Assembly: GCA_910584585.1 (NCBI GenBank)
Contig: CAJUBP010000014.1
Location: forward strand, 1 to 64,000
Reading direction: 5' to 3'
Source: an uncultured Lachnospiraceae bacterium
Lineage (GTDB): Bacteria > Bacillota > Clostridia > Lachnospirales > Lachnospiraceae
DNA: 64,000 nucleotides
Of the stretch, positions 7,713-15,741 are shown piece by piece (position 1 is the first letter of the stretch; the number at the start of each line of letters is the position of its first letter). The notes under the pieces were generated by a model, which saw nothing but the letters and a program-made list of their open reading frames with translations, was not told the DNA's origin and did no database searches. The position numbers were made by a program, and so were the translations under genes.

Positions 7713-9089
7713 CTATAACAGAACCAAAGGCTGCTTATAATCATTTTTCAGACGGTTATCTCCTTTAGAGGCCAGGCCGACGCAGTACAGGTCAGAGGCC
7801 GCCAGATCAAGAGAGAGAAGCCGATCGTGCTGAAAGGAAGCCGGATTTGTCACAAAGGGCAGGTTTCCTTTTGCTTTTACAGCCGACAGCAGAGAGGATG
7901 AATCTTTGCGAAATCCCAATACCCGCAGGTAGGAGGGCTTTGGAAGCGGTTTATAATCTCTCTCGTAAACGTTTAAAATGGCATGTAAAAATACCCTGCC
8001 AAGCCGGGTATATGTGAAATTTTTACTTTTCAGATCACTGCAGAAGCTGCGCCAGGAGAGGAAATTTTCAGCTTCTGTTTTCATGCGGCGGGCAAGATCC
8101 GGGGTGCTGTCTCCATAGCGGGCAAGCTGTTCGGAGGATTCCGTAAGCAGCTTGTAGTGAAGCAGCAAAGAGAAATCATCTTCCTGCAAAAAAGGATGGG
8201 GATATTGCCGCAGGATCTCCAGAGCGGCCTTGGGCATGGAAATCTCCAGAGAAGATGGCAGCCGGCGGCGCGTCTGTTCCGCCTGGGCGGCAGAAGGGTG
8301 AGCTGTTGTCTCAGCCTCTGCTGCCGGGCACGCGTTTTGGGCCGGAGGATTGTTTTTAAAAATGCTGGCCCGTATGGCTGACGCGGAAGAAAATGCCTGG
8401 CCCGGCGCAGTATCGTGATAAGATTGTCCCCGCCGCGGCAGAGGACAGGGAATTATCCTGGAATGACAGCGGGACAGGGCTTTTAAATATTCCACAGCCA
8501 ATATATTGTTTGGGGAATCCAGAATTGAGCCAGATGCGGAAATCTGAGCCGGATCCGGAATTGAGCCGGATGCGGACCCATGAGAAAGATCCGAAGTTGA
8601 GCCGGATGCGGACCCATGAGAAAGATCCTGTGATAAAAGACAGGATTTTACGGCCTGGGCCCGTGCAGCGGGGAAGGACAGCCCCTTTTTCAATTCCCTC
8701 TGTAGAATAGTGCCAAAGGGTTCTGGTTCCCGGCAGAGAATATCTGCAAGTTTTGAGAGAGAGGAAAAGTCCTCTGTTTCCGTCCCGAATCCCAGATGCG
8801 TGACTACGCCTGTGCCTTCTAACAGAGCAATGCCGCCCGTGGCAAAATATTCTGCGCTGGCGCAGGCATAGAGGGCAGGCAGCTCCAATACCAGGTCCGC
8901 ACCGCAGCTTAGAGCCATCTGGGCGCGGCTGTGCTTGTCCATCAGGGCGGGAGCCCCCCGCTGGACGAAATTTCCGCTCATGGCGATGATGACAAAGTCT
9001 GCGTTTGTTTCTTTTTTCAGCGTTTCAATCTGATAGGCGTGTCCGTTGTGGAATGGGTTGTATTCTGCAATAATTCCAAGTACATTCAT
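7713..9089 (-). CDS. tmcAL: tRNA(Met) cytidine acetate ligase (TmcAL / YlbM family nucleotidyltransferase)
   Basis: 458 aa from the ATG at 9089, which overlaps the upstream MATE stop as ATGA; the open frame continues upstream but without a better start. The N-terminus MNVLGIIAEYNPFHNGHAYQI carries the HxGH-type nucleotidyltransferase motif, and GNFVQRGAPALMDKHSRAQMAL is diagnostic. TmcAL makes N4-acetylcytidine at the wobble base of elongator tRNA-Met using acetate and ATP. The middle (about residues 185-225) holds a low-complexity insert repeating SHGSASGS-type units. Oddly, an acetate kinase gene lies divergently beside this operon. Confidence 0.88.
   Translation of the reverse strand: MNVLGIIAEYNPFHNGHAYQIETLKKETNADFVIIAMSGNFVQRGAPALMDKHSRAQMALSCGADLVLELPALYACASAEYFATGGIALLEGTGVVTHLGFGTETEDFSSLSKLADILCREPEPFGTILQRELKKGLSFPAARAQAVKSCLLSQDLSHGSASGSTSDLSHGSASGSIPDPAQISASGSILDSPNNILAVEYLKALSRCHSRIIPCPLPRRGQSYHDTAPGQAFSSASAIRASIFKNNPPAQNACPAAEAETTAHPSAAQAEQTRRRLPSSLEISMPKAALEILRQYPHPFLQEDDFSLLLHYKLLTESSEQLARYGDSTPDLARRMKTEAENFLSWRSFCSDLKSKNFTYTRLGRVFLHAILNVYERDYKPLPKPSYLRVLGFRKDSSSLLSAVKAKGNLPFVTNPASFQHDRLLSLDLAASDLYCVGLASKGDNRLKNDYKQPLVLL
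8515..8640 (-). repeat. In-frame repeat inside tmcAL
   Basis: About four copies of a unit of roughly 33-36 bp encode DLSHGSASGS, DLSHGSASGS, PAQISASGS and a shorter copy. Multiples of three keep the frame, so this is an expandable disordered loop in an otherwise conserved enzyme. Confidence 0.7.
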
Positions 9090-10471
9090 GTCTGTTTCCC
9101 TTCTGCCTGGCCGAAAGTCTGTTCCAGCTGCCGAAACAGGCGGATCAGGACAATAACGGCGGCGATAGCCAAAATAAATTCGGCCGTTAACTGCGCGTAG
9201 GCAAGCCCGTACAGCGGGAAGAAATAATTCAGCGCGAACAATGCCGGAATCTCCAGGACAATCTTGCGGAGTATGGCGAAAAGAAAAGATTTTTTTCCCA
9301 TGCCGCAGGCCTGGAATACGCCCACGGCAAGAAAATCCATACACAGAAAAGGCGTTCCCAGACACAGGCCCCGCAAAAACCTGGTGCCGTATGCCACAAT
9401 GGACGGATTCTTCATAAAGAGTGAAGTGAGAGGTCCGGCGCCCAGAAAATAGCCGGCGGAAACCAGCGTCATAAAAGAAAGCGTGATTTTCATGGTAAAA
9501 ATCAGGGTGTCTTTCATACGTTTGATATTTCCGCTGGCATAATTGTAACTGATCAGAGGCATGATGCCCTGGGACAGGCCCAAGGCAATGTTTAGGGGCA
9601 CCATATTGATTTTCTGCACGATTCCCATGGCGGCTACGGCGTCCGCGCCGTAAGAGGAAGTGAAGTTATTCAGCACAGTCATGCCCGTCACATTTAAAAG
9701 GTTCTGAATGGAAGCAGGAATCCCAACGGCAAATATTCCGGAAACAATTATTTTCCGGAAACCGAAATGAGAGGGGCGGATGGAAACATAAGTGCGCCCC
9801 CGTTTTACGAACAGCAGGATGAAAAAGTAGCCGCAGGCCGTGCAGTTAGACAGGAAAGTGGCAAGTCCTGCGCCGGCCGCGCCCATATTCAGCCCCTGGG
9901 GAAGAATGAATATGGGATCGAGAATGATATTGAACAGACAGCCGCTCATAGTGCCGATGCTGGCGTGGAGGGAGGAACCTTCTGCCCGCACCAGATAAGC
10001 CAGCACCACATTCAGAATAGAAGGGGCCGCGCCGAAGTTTACTGTCCATTTCATATATTCTCCGGTGGCGGCGGCAGTCTGGCTGTCCGCGCCCAGCATA
10101 GTCAGCATGGGAGCCTGAAATACCGTGCAGAGAACAGAAAACAGGATGCCGCTCATCAGCGCAAAATAAAATCCGAAAGCAGAACTGCGGTATACGGTAT
10201 CGTAATCTTTTCTGCCAAGCCCGCGGCTCATCATGCTGGAGGCGCCGATGCCGAACAGGTTGTTGACTGCGTTAAAGGCCAGAAGCACCGGAGCCGCCAG
10301 CGTGACGGCCGCATTTTGGATGGGATCGTTTAAAATGCCTACGAAATAGGTGTCTGCCAGGTTATAAATTACCATGACCAGAGAACTGATGATGGTGGGG
10401 ATCGCCAGGGTCATCACCGCTTTGGGAATGGGCATTTCTTCAAATAGCTGTGTTTTTTCTTTATTTTCCAT
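9086..10471 (-). CDS. MATE-family multidrug/metabolite efflux transporter
   Basis: 461 aa with about twelve hydrophobic helices. The N-terminus reads PIPKAVMTLAIPTIISSLVMVIYNLADTYFVG, the classic MATE opening (NorM/DinF fold, Na+ or H+ antiport). A second-half repeat starts around residue 235 (GIPASIQNLLNVTGMTVLNNF). First gene of a leftward pair; its TGA overlaps the tmcAL start. Substrate cannot be told from sequence. Confidence 0.92.
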   Translation of the reverse strand: MENKEKTQLFEEMPIPKAVMTLAIPTIISSLVMVIYNLADTYFVGILNDPIQNAAVTLAAPVLLAFNAVNNLFGIGASSMMSRGLGRKDYDTVYRSSAFGFYFALMSGILFSVLCTVFQAPMLTMLGADSQTAAATGEYMKWTVNFGAAPSILNVVLAYLVRAEGSSLHASIGTMSGCLFNIILDPIFILPQGLNMGAAGAGLATFLSNCTACGYFFILLFVKRGRTYVSIRPSHFGFRKIIVSGIFAVGIPASIQNLLNVTGMTVLNNFTSSYGADAVAAMGIVQKINMVPLNIALGLSQGIMPLISYNYASGNIKRMKDTLIFTMKITLSFMTLVSAGYFLGAGPLTSLFMKNPSIVAYGTRFLRGLCLGTPFLCMDFLAVGVFQACGMGKKSFLFAILRKIVLEIPALFALNYFFPLYGLAYAQLTAEFILAIAAVIVLIRLFRQLEQTFGQAEGKQT

Positions 10472-10598
10472 AGATCACACGCTCCTTATTTTTTGATTTT
10501 TCAGCAGGGATAGCCATGAGGCCCGCCGGAGGACAGGCTTTCCTACTATGGTACAGGATTTTGCTTCTGTTTACAAGGATTAACTGGAAAAAAGCCCC
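10472..10598. other. Divergent spacer between the MATE gene and ackA
   Basis: Leftward MATE and rightward ackA start from this spacer. The MATE ribosome binding site (AAGGAGCG, read on the minus strand) is visible near 10480-10487. No hairpin or riboswitch is recognised. Confidence 0.4.
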
Positions 10599-10627
10599 TT
10601 GTATCATAAATTAGATTGGTTTATAAT
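10599..10627 (+). promoter_or_regulatory. ackA promoter
   Basis: TTGTAT (10599-10604), 17-bp spacer, TATAAT (10622-10627). Confidence 0.7.
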
Positions 10628-10680
10628 AAGAACAGGCATTTTTTGTCAAGTGAAAATGGAAAAGAAGAGGAGAAGGAAAA

Positions 10681-11871
10681 ATGAATGTATTAGTAATTAA
10701 TTGCGGAAGCTCTTCCCTGAAATATCAGGTCATCAACTCTGATACAGAGGAAGTATTGGCAAAAGGACTGTGCGAGAGAATCGGTCTGGACGGAAGGCTG
10801 GTGTACCAGAAGGCCGGCTGTGACAAAGAGATTACAGACGCGGACATGCCCACCCACAAACAGGCCATTCAGATGGTATTGGACGCATTGGTGAATCCGA
10901 AGACCGGCGCGTTAAAGAGCCTTGAGGAAATCGGCGCAGTGGGTCACAGACTGGTGCACGGCGGAGAGAAATTTGCGTGTTCCACGGTATTGAATGAGGA
11001 AGTGCTGAAAGTTGTGGAAGAGTGCAGTGATTTGGCTCCTCTGCATAATCCGGCCAATTTAATCGGCGTTAGGGCCTGCCAGGAACTGATGCCGGGCGTG
11101 CCGATGGCAGGCGTATTTGACACTGCGTTCCATCAGACCATGCCGGAGAAAGCATATCTGTACGGCATTGATTACGATTATTATGAAAAATATAAAGTGA
11201 GAAAATACGGCTTCCACGGAACTTCCCACAGCTATGTGTCCAAACGCGCGGCAGAGTTCCTTGGAAAGCCGTATGGAGAACTGAAAACCATTGTCTGCCA
11301 TCTTGGAAACGGCGCTTCCATCTGTGCCGTGAAAAACGGTGAATCTGTGGATACTTCCATGGGACTGACTCCCCTGGAAGGGCTGATTATGGGAACGCGT
11401 TCCGGCGACATTGATCCAGGGGCTATGGAATATCTGGCAAAGAAGGAACATCTGGATCTGGAAGGCGTTATGGCTGTATTAAATAAGAAGTCCGGCGTAC
11501 AGGGCCTGTCTCACATTTCCAGTGATTTCCGGGATCTTGGCGCAGCTGCGGATAACAATGACCCCAGGGGAATCCGGGCTTTGGACGCTTATATTTACCG
11601 GGTGGCAAAATATGTAGGTTCTTATGTGGCAGCTATGAACGGCGTGGATGTGATCTGTTTTACGGCAGGAATCGGTGAGAATGATCCCAGTGTCAGAAAG
11701 GGCGTTTGCGAATATCTGGGATATCTGGGCGTTGAGATTGACGATGAGGCCAACCGGGTGCGGGGAGAAGAGAAAGTGATTTCTGCTCCGGGTTCTAAGG
11801 TGACCGTGCTCTGCCTGCCCACCAATGAAGAACTGGCAATTGCCCGTGAGACGGTGGAACTGACAAAATAA
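10681..11871 (+). CDS. ackA: Acetate kinase
   Basis: 396 aa, full length. MNVLVINCGSSSLKYQVI is the ASKHA phosphate loop, HNPANLIGV and GVFDTAFHQTMP follow, then RKYGFHGTSHSYV, the signature VCHLGNGASICAVKNG and GTRSGDIDPG. It makes ATP from acetyl phosphate, the last step of acetate fermentation, and fits with PFOR at 39-42.6 kb. Usually it is paired with pta; no pta is present here, so the two are unlinked in this genome or pta lies elsewhere. Confidence 0.98.
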   Translation: MNVLVINCGSSSLKYQVINSDTEEVLAKGLCERIGLDGRLVYQKAGCDKEITDADMPTHKQAIQMVLDALVNPKTGALKSLEEIGAVGHRLVHGGEKFACSTVLNEEVLKVVEECSDLAPLHNPANLIGVRACQELMPGVPMAGVFDTAFHQTMPEKAYLYGIDYDYYEKYKVRKYGFHGTSHSYVSKRAAEFLGKPYGELKTIVCHLGNGASICAVKNGESVDTSMGLTPLEGLIMGTRSGDIDPGAMEYLAKKEHLDLEGVMAVLNKKSGVQGLSHISSDFRDLGAAADNNDPRGIRALDAYIYRVAKYVGSYVAAMNGVDVICFTAGIGENDPSVRKGVCEYLGYLGVEIDDEANRVRGEEKVISAPGSKVTVLCLPTNEELAIARETVELTK

Positions 11872-11883
11872 TAAAAGAAATGA

Positions 11884-11912
11884 TTGACAAACCATCGTCC
11901 GGCAGTTATAAT
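11884..11912 (+). promoter_or_regulatory. Consensus promoter of the yceD-rpmF operon
   Basis: TTGACA (11884-11889), 17-bp spacer, TATAAT (11907-11912), a perfect match to the sigma-A consensus, 26 bases before the start codon. Confidence 0.85.
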
Positions 11913-11938
11913 ATACCAAGTGTGGATAGGAGACTGTC

Positions 11939-12460
11939 ATGAGAATAGAATTAGCGGACATAATTTCCTGTGAGAATAAGGAAGTGTCACAGCAGGCAGA
12001 AATTGAATTATCGTCCTTTGATTCCAGACTGGGACAATTTCCCATTCGGACAAAGCAGCCCTTTGTAATGAAGTTTGCCAACGAAGACGGGAAGCGCCTG
12101 TTGATTCAGGGAGAAACAGAACTTACAATCGGAATTCCATGCGATCGCTGCCTGGAGGAAGTGAGCCGGAAGTTTTCCCTTGTATTGGACAAGGAGATTG
12201 ACCTTACCGGAGCCAGGGAAGAGCTGAGCATGGAGAATCTGAGCTTTATGACAGGAACAAGTCTGGATGTAGATCAACTTATTTTTGGAGAAATTTTGGT
12301 GAGTTGGCCAATGAAGGTTCTGTGCAGAGAAGATTGCAAAGGCATCTGCAAACGGTGCGGGGCGAATCTGAATCAGGCAGAATGTCAGTGCCAGAAAACG
12401 GAACCTGATCCAAGAATGGCAGCAATCCAGGATATTTTTAACAAATTTAAGGAGGTGTGA
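11939..12460 (+). CDS. YceD/DUF177 family protein
   Basis: 173 aa. Contains the DUF177 core GIPCDRCLEEVSRKFSLVLDKEIDL and the C-terminal metal-binding cluster CREDCKGICKRCGANLNQAECQC (six Cys). The family is nearly always encoded just before rpmF, as here (rpmF start 3 bases after the stop), and is linked to rRNA or 50S ribosome metabolism. Exact role not established by the sequence. Confidence 0.9.
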   Translation: MRIELADIISCENKEVSQQAEIELSSFDSRLGQFPIRTKQPFVMKFANEDGKRLLIQGETELTIGIPCDRCLEEVSRKFSLVLDKEIDLTGAREELSMENLSFMTGTSLDVDQLIFGEILVSWPMKVLCREDCKGICKRCGANLNQAECQCQKTEPDPRMAAIQDIFNKFKEV

Positions 12461-12462
12461 CC

Positions 12463-12642
12463 ATGTCAATATGTCCAAAAAATAAATCTTCCAAAGGCAG
12501 AAGAGACAGAAGAAGAGCAAACTGGAAAATGACTGCTCCGACTTTGGTAAAGTGCAGCAAGTGCGGCGAGTTAATGATGCCCCACAGAGTATGCAAGAAC
12601 TGCGGAAGCTATAACAAAAAAGAGATTATCCCTCAGGATTAA
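12463..12642 (+). CDS. rpmF: 50S ribosomal protein L32
   Basis: 59 aa. The start at 12463 (MSICPKNKSSKGRRDRRR) follows GGAGGTG within the end of yceD; an ATG two codons upstream is in frame but crowds the ribosome binding site. Four Cys in CSKCGE and CKNCG form the zinc ribbon (the zinc-binding paralogue type). Part of the large ribosomal subunit near the peptidyl transferase centre. Confidence 0.97.
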   Translation: MSICPKNKSSKGRRDRRRANWKMTAPTLVKCSKCGELMMPHRVCKNCGSYNKKEIIPQD

Positions 12643-12656
12643 TCCGGGATGCCGAT

Positions 12657-12690
12657 AAGGGCCTTTCCAGCAATGGGAAGGCTCTTTTTC
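12657..12690 (+). terminator. Terminator after rpmF
   Basis: GCCTTTCC / GGGAAGGC stem (one wobble) with an AGCAAT loop, then CTCTTTTTC. Confidence 0.75.
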
Positions 12691-12786
12691 AATGAACAGT
12701 TCCCCAAAAAAGCCGGCGCGTTTTTCCGCTTTGTTTTTTATCTAAAATTGCGTTCTGTGCATAGAAAAATTTTATTTCTATAGACA

Positions 12787-12815
12787 TTGACATTTCAAAA
12801 GAAATAGGTAAGAAT
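12787..12815 (+). promoter_or_regulatory. Promoter candidate for the YesL-family gene
   Basis: TTGACA (12787-12792), about 17 bp, then (T)AAGAAT. The -35 is perfect and the -10 weak. Confidence 0.45.
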
Positions 12816-12857
12816 AGGTGATAGAATTAAAATAAATAAGAGAGAGGAAATTGCCCT

Positions 12858-13520
12858 ATGAAGCTTTTTAATCCGGACAGCGGCATTATGAGGTCGTTAT
12901 CCAAGTTTACAGACTGCATCTGTCTGAGCCTTTTGTTTTTTGTAAGCTGCATTCCCATTATTACCATAGGAACTGCCTCCACAGCATTGTACTATACGGT
13001 ACATAAAGTGCTCCGCCATGACAGGGGATATATGTTCCGGGATTACGTTACTTCTTTCCGGGACAATTTTAAGCAGACCACGCCGGTATGGCTGGCTGCC
13101 ATGGTCATTGGGATTGTGCTGGGACTTGACTTGCGGATTGCGAATTTTTACGCTTCCTCTGTCACCTATTTTTCCGCCCTTTCCGCAGTGAGTTTTCTGG
13201 GACTTGTGATCTGGTTTGCCTGGATTTCTTATTTGTTTCCCTATATGGCGCGTTTTGAGAACACCAGAAGGCAGTCCATGAAGAATGCCATTTTGATGGT
13301 GATCGCCCATCTGCCAATGACGGCGCTGATGCTGGTGATTGCCGCGGCCACAGGGTTTGCGCTCTACCTTGCGCCCCTTGTGATCTTTATTATTCCGTCG
13401 GTTTATACCTGGATTCAGAGCTATGTGCTGGAGCGGATTTTCCGGAAATATATGACCGAAGAAGATCGGGAAGCGGAGGACGCCAGGTACAAACCGGATG
13501 ACGATATCGCAGTTCATTGA
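12858..13520 (+). CDS. YesL/DUF624 family membrane protein
   Basis: 220 aa. ATG preceded by AGAGAGGAAATT. Five or so hydrophobic helices, beginning with MKLFNPDSGIMRSLSKFTDCICLSLLFFVSCIPIITIGTAS, the typical DUF624 N-terminus, and a later aromatic-rich block LFPYMARFENT. DUF624 genes often sit with carbohydrate uptake systems, but here the gene lies between rpmF and plsX. Function unknown. Confidence 0.82.
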   Translation: MKLFNPDSGIMRSLSKFTDCICLSLLFFVSCIPIITIGTASTALYYTVHKVLRHDRGYMFRDYVTSFRDNFKQTTPVWLAAMVIGIVLGLDLRIANFYASSVTYFSALSAVSFLGLVIWFAWISYLFPYMARFENTRRQSMKNAILMVIAHLPMTALMLVIAAATGFALYLAPLVIFIIPSVYTWIQSYVLERIFRKYMTEEDREAEDARYKPDDDIAVH

Positions 13521-13528
13521 TTTTTATG

Positions 13529-13557
13529 TTGATTTCTCCGGATACTTATAGTATATT
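13529..13557 (+). promoter_or_regulatory. plsX promoter
   Basis: TTGATT (13529-13534), 17-bp spacer, TATATT (13552-13557), about 75 bases before the plsX start. I looked for a FapR-type operator and saw no clear one. Confidence 0.5.
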
Positions 13558-13631
13558 CTTAGGTGGGTATTCGATAAACAGGAAATTTTTGACAGGAATT
13601 GCCTGTTTGCGAGCCATAAGGAGGAATTTTC

Positions 13632-14651
13632 ATGCAGGAAATGATAAAAGTAGCAGTCGACGCCATGGGCGGAGATTATGCGCCCGCCGAAATGGTAAAA
13701 GGGGCAATCAATGCTGTTACGCTGCGGCAGGACATTAAAGTATATCTGATTGGCCGCCAGGATTTGGTAAAAGAAGAACTGGCGAAGCATTCCTACAATG
13801 GGCAGCAGATTGAAGTGATCCACGCCGAAGAGGTAATTGAAACCGCAGAACCTCCAGTGATGGCAATTCGAAAGAAAAAACAGTCATCCATCGTAGTGGG
13901 ATTGAACATGGTGAAAGAGAGGAAAGCGGACGCCTTCGTGTCGGCAGGAAGCTCCGGAGCCATCCTGGTAGGCGGACAAGTTATTGTCGGAAGGATTAAG
14001 GGCGTGGAACGCCCGCCGCTGGCGCCGCTGATTCCCACGGAACAGGGAGTGTCTTTACTGATTGACTGCGGCGCAAACGTAGACGCCAGAGCTTCCCATC
14101 TGGTTCAGTTTGCGAAGATGGGCTCTATTTACATGGAAAATGTGCTGGGCGTTAAGAAGCCGAAGGTAGCGATTGTCAATATTGGTGCAGAGGAAGAAAA
14201 AGGGAATGCACTGGTGAAAGAAACATTTCCTCTGCTGAAGAACTGCCCGGACATCAATTTTACGGGAAGCATTGAAGCGAGAGAGATTCCTCAGGGAAAA
14301 GCAGACGTGATTGTGTGCGAGGCGTTTACCGGCAATGTCATTTTGAAGCTTTATGAGGGATTAAGCGGAACGCTTGTGAAGGTGATAAAGCAGGGAATGA
14401 TGGCAAGCCTCAGAAGCAAGATCGGCGCGCTGCTTGTAAAGCCTTCTTTGAAAAAGACGCTGAAAGCCTTTGACGCTACAGAATACGGCGGTGCGCCGCT
14501 GTTAGGGCTGAACGGTCTGGTAGTTAAGACTCACGGAAGCGCTAAGGCGAAGGAAGTGACCAATTCCATCATCCAGTGCGTGACATTCAGTGAGCAGGAA
14601 ATTAACGAGAAAATCAGAAAGAATATTGGAACATCTCCCATGGAGGAGTAG
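13632..14651 (+). CDS. plsX: Phosphate acyltransferase PlsX
   Basis: 339 aa. ATG preceded by AAGGAGGAATTTTC. Motifs: VAVDAMGGDYAPAEMVKGA at the start, AFVSAGSSGAILVGG, LIDCGANVDARASHLVQFA and the C-terminal GAPLLGLNGLVVKTHGSA. It converts acyl-ACP to acyl-phosphate, feeding PlsY in phospholipid synthesis. Directly followed by acpP, which encodes its substrate carrier. Confidence 0.97.
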   Translation: MQEMIKVAVDAMGGDYAPAEMVKGAINAVTLRQDIKVYLIGRQDLVKEELAKHSYNGQQIEVIHAEEVIETAEPPVMAIRKKKQSSIVVGLNMVKERKADAFVSAGSSGAILVGGQVIVGRIKGVERPPLAPLIPTEQGVSLLIDCGANVDARASHLVQFAKMGSIYMENVLGVKKPKVAIVNIGAEEEKGNALVKETFPLLKNCPDINFTGSIEAREIPQGKADVIVCEAFTGNVILKLYEGLSGTLVKVIKQGMMASLRSKIGALLVKPSLKKTLKAFDATEYGGAPLLGLNGLVVKTHGSAKAKEVTNSIIQCVTFSEQEINEKIRKNIGTSPMEE

Positions 14652-14663
14652 AAAGGAACGAGC

Positions 14664-14894
14664 ATGGAGTTTGAAAAATTAAAAAAAATCATTGCAGAAG
14701 TATTAAACGTTGATGAGGATGAAATTACAATGGATACTACATTTGTAGATGACCTGGGGGCGGATTCTCTGGATATTTTCCAGATTATCATGGGACTGGA
14801 AGAAGAATTTGACATTGAAATAGCCAACGAAGAAGCGGAAAAGATTGTAACGGTAGCAGATGCAGTGGAGCAGATTAAGAACGCGACAAACTGA
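14664..14894 (+). CDS. acpP: Acyl carrier protein
   Basis: 76 aa acidic protein. The phosphopantetheine site is the Ser in DDLGADSLD (about residue 37), followed by IFQIIMGLEEEFDIEI. It carries fatty-acyl intermediates for fatty-acid synthesis and PlsX. It lies 12 bases after plsX in the same operon. Confidence 0.97.
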   Translation: MEFEKLKKIIAEVLNVDEDEITMDTTFVDDLGADSLDIFQIIMGLEEEFDIEIANEEAEKIVTVADAVEQIKNATN

Positions 14895-15010
14895 TGAAAG
14901 AACCGTACAGTGAGCATAAAGATTCATTGCCTGTCTGCAGCAGGCAGTGCCGGATGACAACCACTTTCACATTTTGCGGGAAGTGGTTGCATTTGGTTAG
15001 GAGGTTTGAG

Positions 15011-15727
15011 ATGAAATTGCAGAAAGAATTGGAAGATAAAATAGGATATCATTTTCAAAACGGCAGACTGCTGACCCAGGCCCTGACTCACAGCTCCTAT
15101 ATAAACGAGCACCATATGAGCAGGCTGGCGGATTACGAGCGGCTGGAATTTCTGGGGGACGCGGTGCTGGAGATTGTGACCAGCGAATTTCTGTTTCACA
15201 GGTATCCCAGGAATCCCGAGGGGGAATTAACCAGAATGCGGGCCAGCATCGTCTGTGAGCCCACCCTTGCGTTCTGCACCAGGGAGCTGGATCTGGGCAG
15301 ATATCTTTTACTGGGAAAAGGGGAGGCGCAGACCGGAGGCAGAGAGCGGAAGTCGGTATTGTCGGATGTGTTGGAGGCGTTGATCGGCGCAATTTATTTG
15401 GATGGTGGTTTTGCTAATGCAAAAGAGTTTGTACACCGTTTTGTGTTAAACGATATTGAGCACAAACAGCTCTTTTATGATAGCAAGACTATCCTGCAGG
15501 AGGTGGTGCAGGCGAATTTCGGGGAAGGCCTTACCTATTGCCTTCTGGCGGAAGAAGGGCCGGATCACGACAAAAAATTTATTGTGGAAGCGAAAATAGA
15601 CGAAGAGCCCTGGGGAAAAGGCTGCGGGAGAACCAAGAAAAGCGCGGAGCAGGAGGCGGCCTACGAAACCCTGCTTTTGCTTAAGAAGCACAAAAACATT
15701 AAGATTCCCCGCAGTTTGGCACAGTAG
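15011..15727 (+). CDS. rnc: Ribonuclease III
   Basis: 238 aa from the ATG at 15011, preceded by TAGGAGGTTTGAG; the open frame extends back to the acpP stop but that part looks non-coding. The RNase III signature ERLEFLGDAVLEIV (about residues 39-52) with catalytic Glu/Asp and the second acidic pair near DVLEALIGAIYLDGG are followed by a C-terminal double-stranded RNA-binding domain (about 160-232). It processes rRNA precursors and structured RNA. Confidence 0.96.
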   Translation: MKLQKELEDKIGYHFQNGRLLTQALTHSSYINEHHMSRLADYERLEFLGDAVLEIVTSEFLFHRYPRNPEGELTRMRASIVCEPTLAFCTRELDLGRYLLLGKGEAQTGGRERKSVLSDVLEALIGAIYLDGGFANAKEFVHRFVLNDIEHKQLFYDSKTILQEVVQANFGEGLTYCLLAEEGPDHDKKFIVEAKIDEEPWGKGCGRTKKSAEQEAAYETLLLLKKHKNIKIPRSLAQ

Positions 15728-15741
15728 CGTCGGAGGGACAG

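Noticed and set aside
12897..13517. 206-aa antisense frame opposite the DUF624 gene
   Set aside because: The plus strand encodes a standard DUF624 protein with a good ribosome binding site.
13558..13631. FapR operator before plsX
   Set aside because: No convincing match to the palindromic FapR site was found.
14894..15010. N-terminal extension of RNase III
   Set aside because: A good ribosome binding site precedes the ATG at 15011 and the family starts there; the extension is not conserved-looking.
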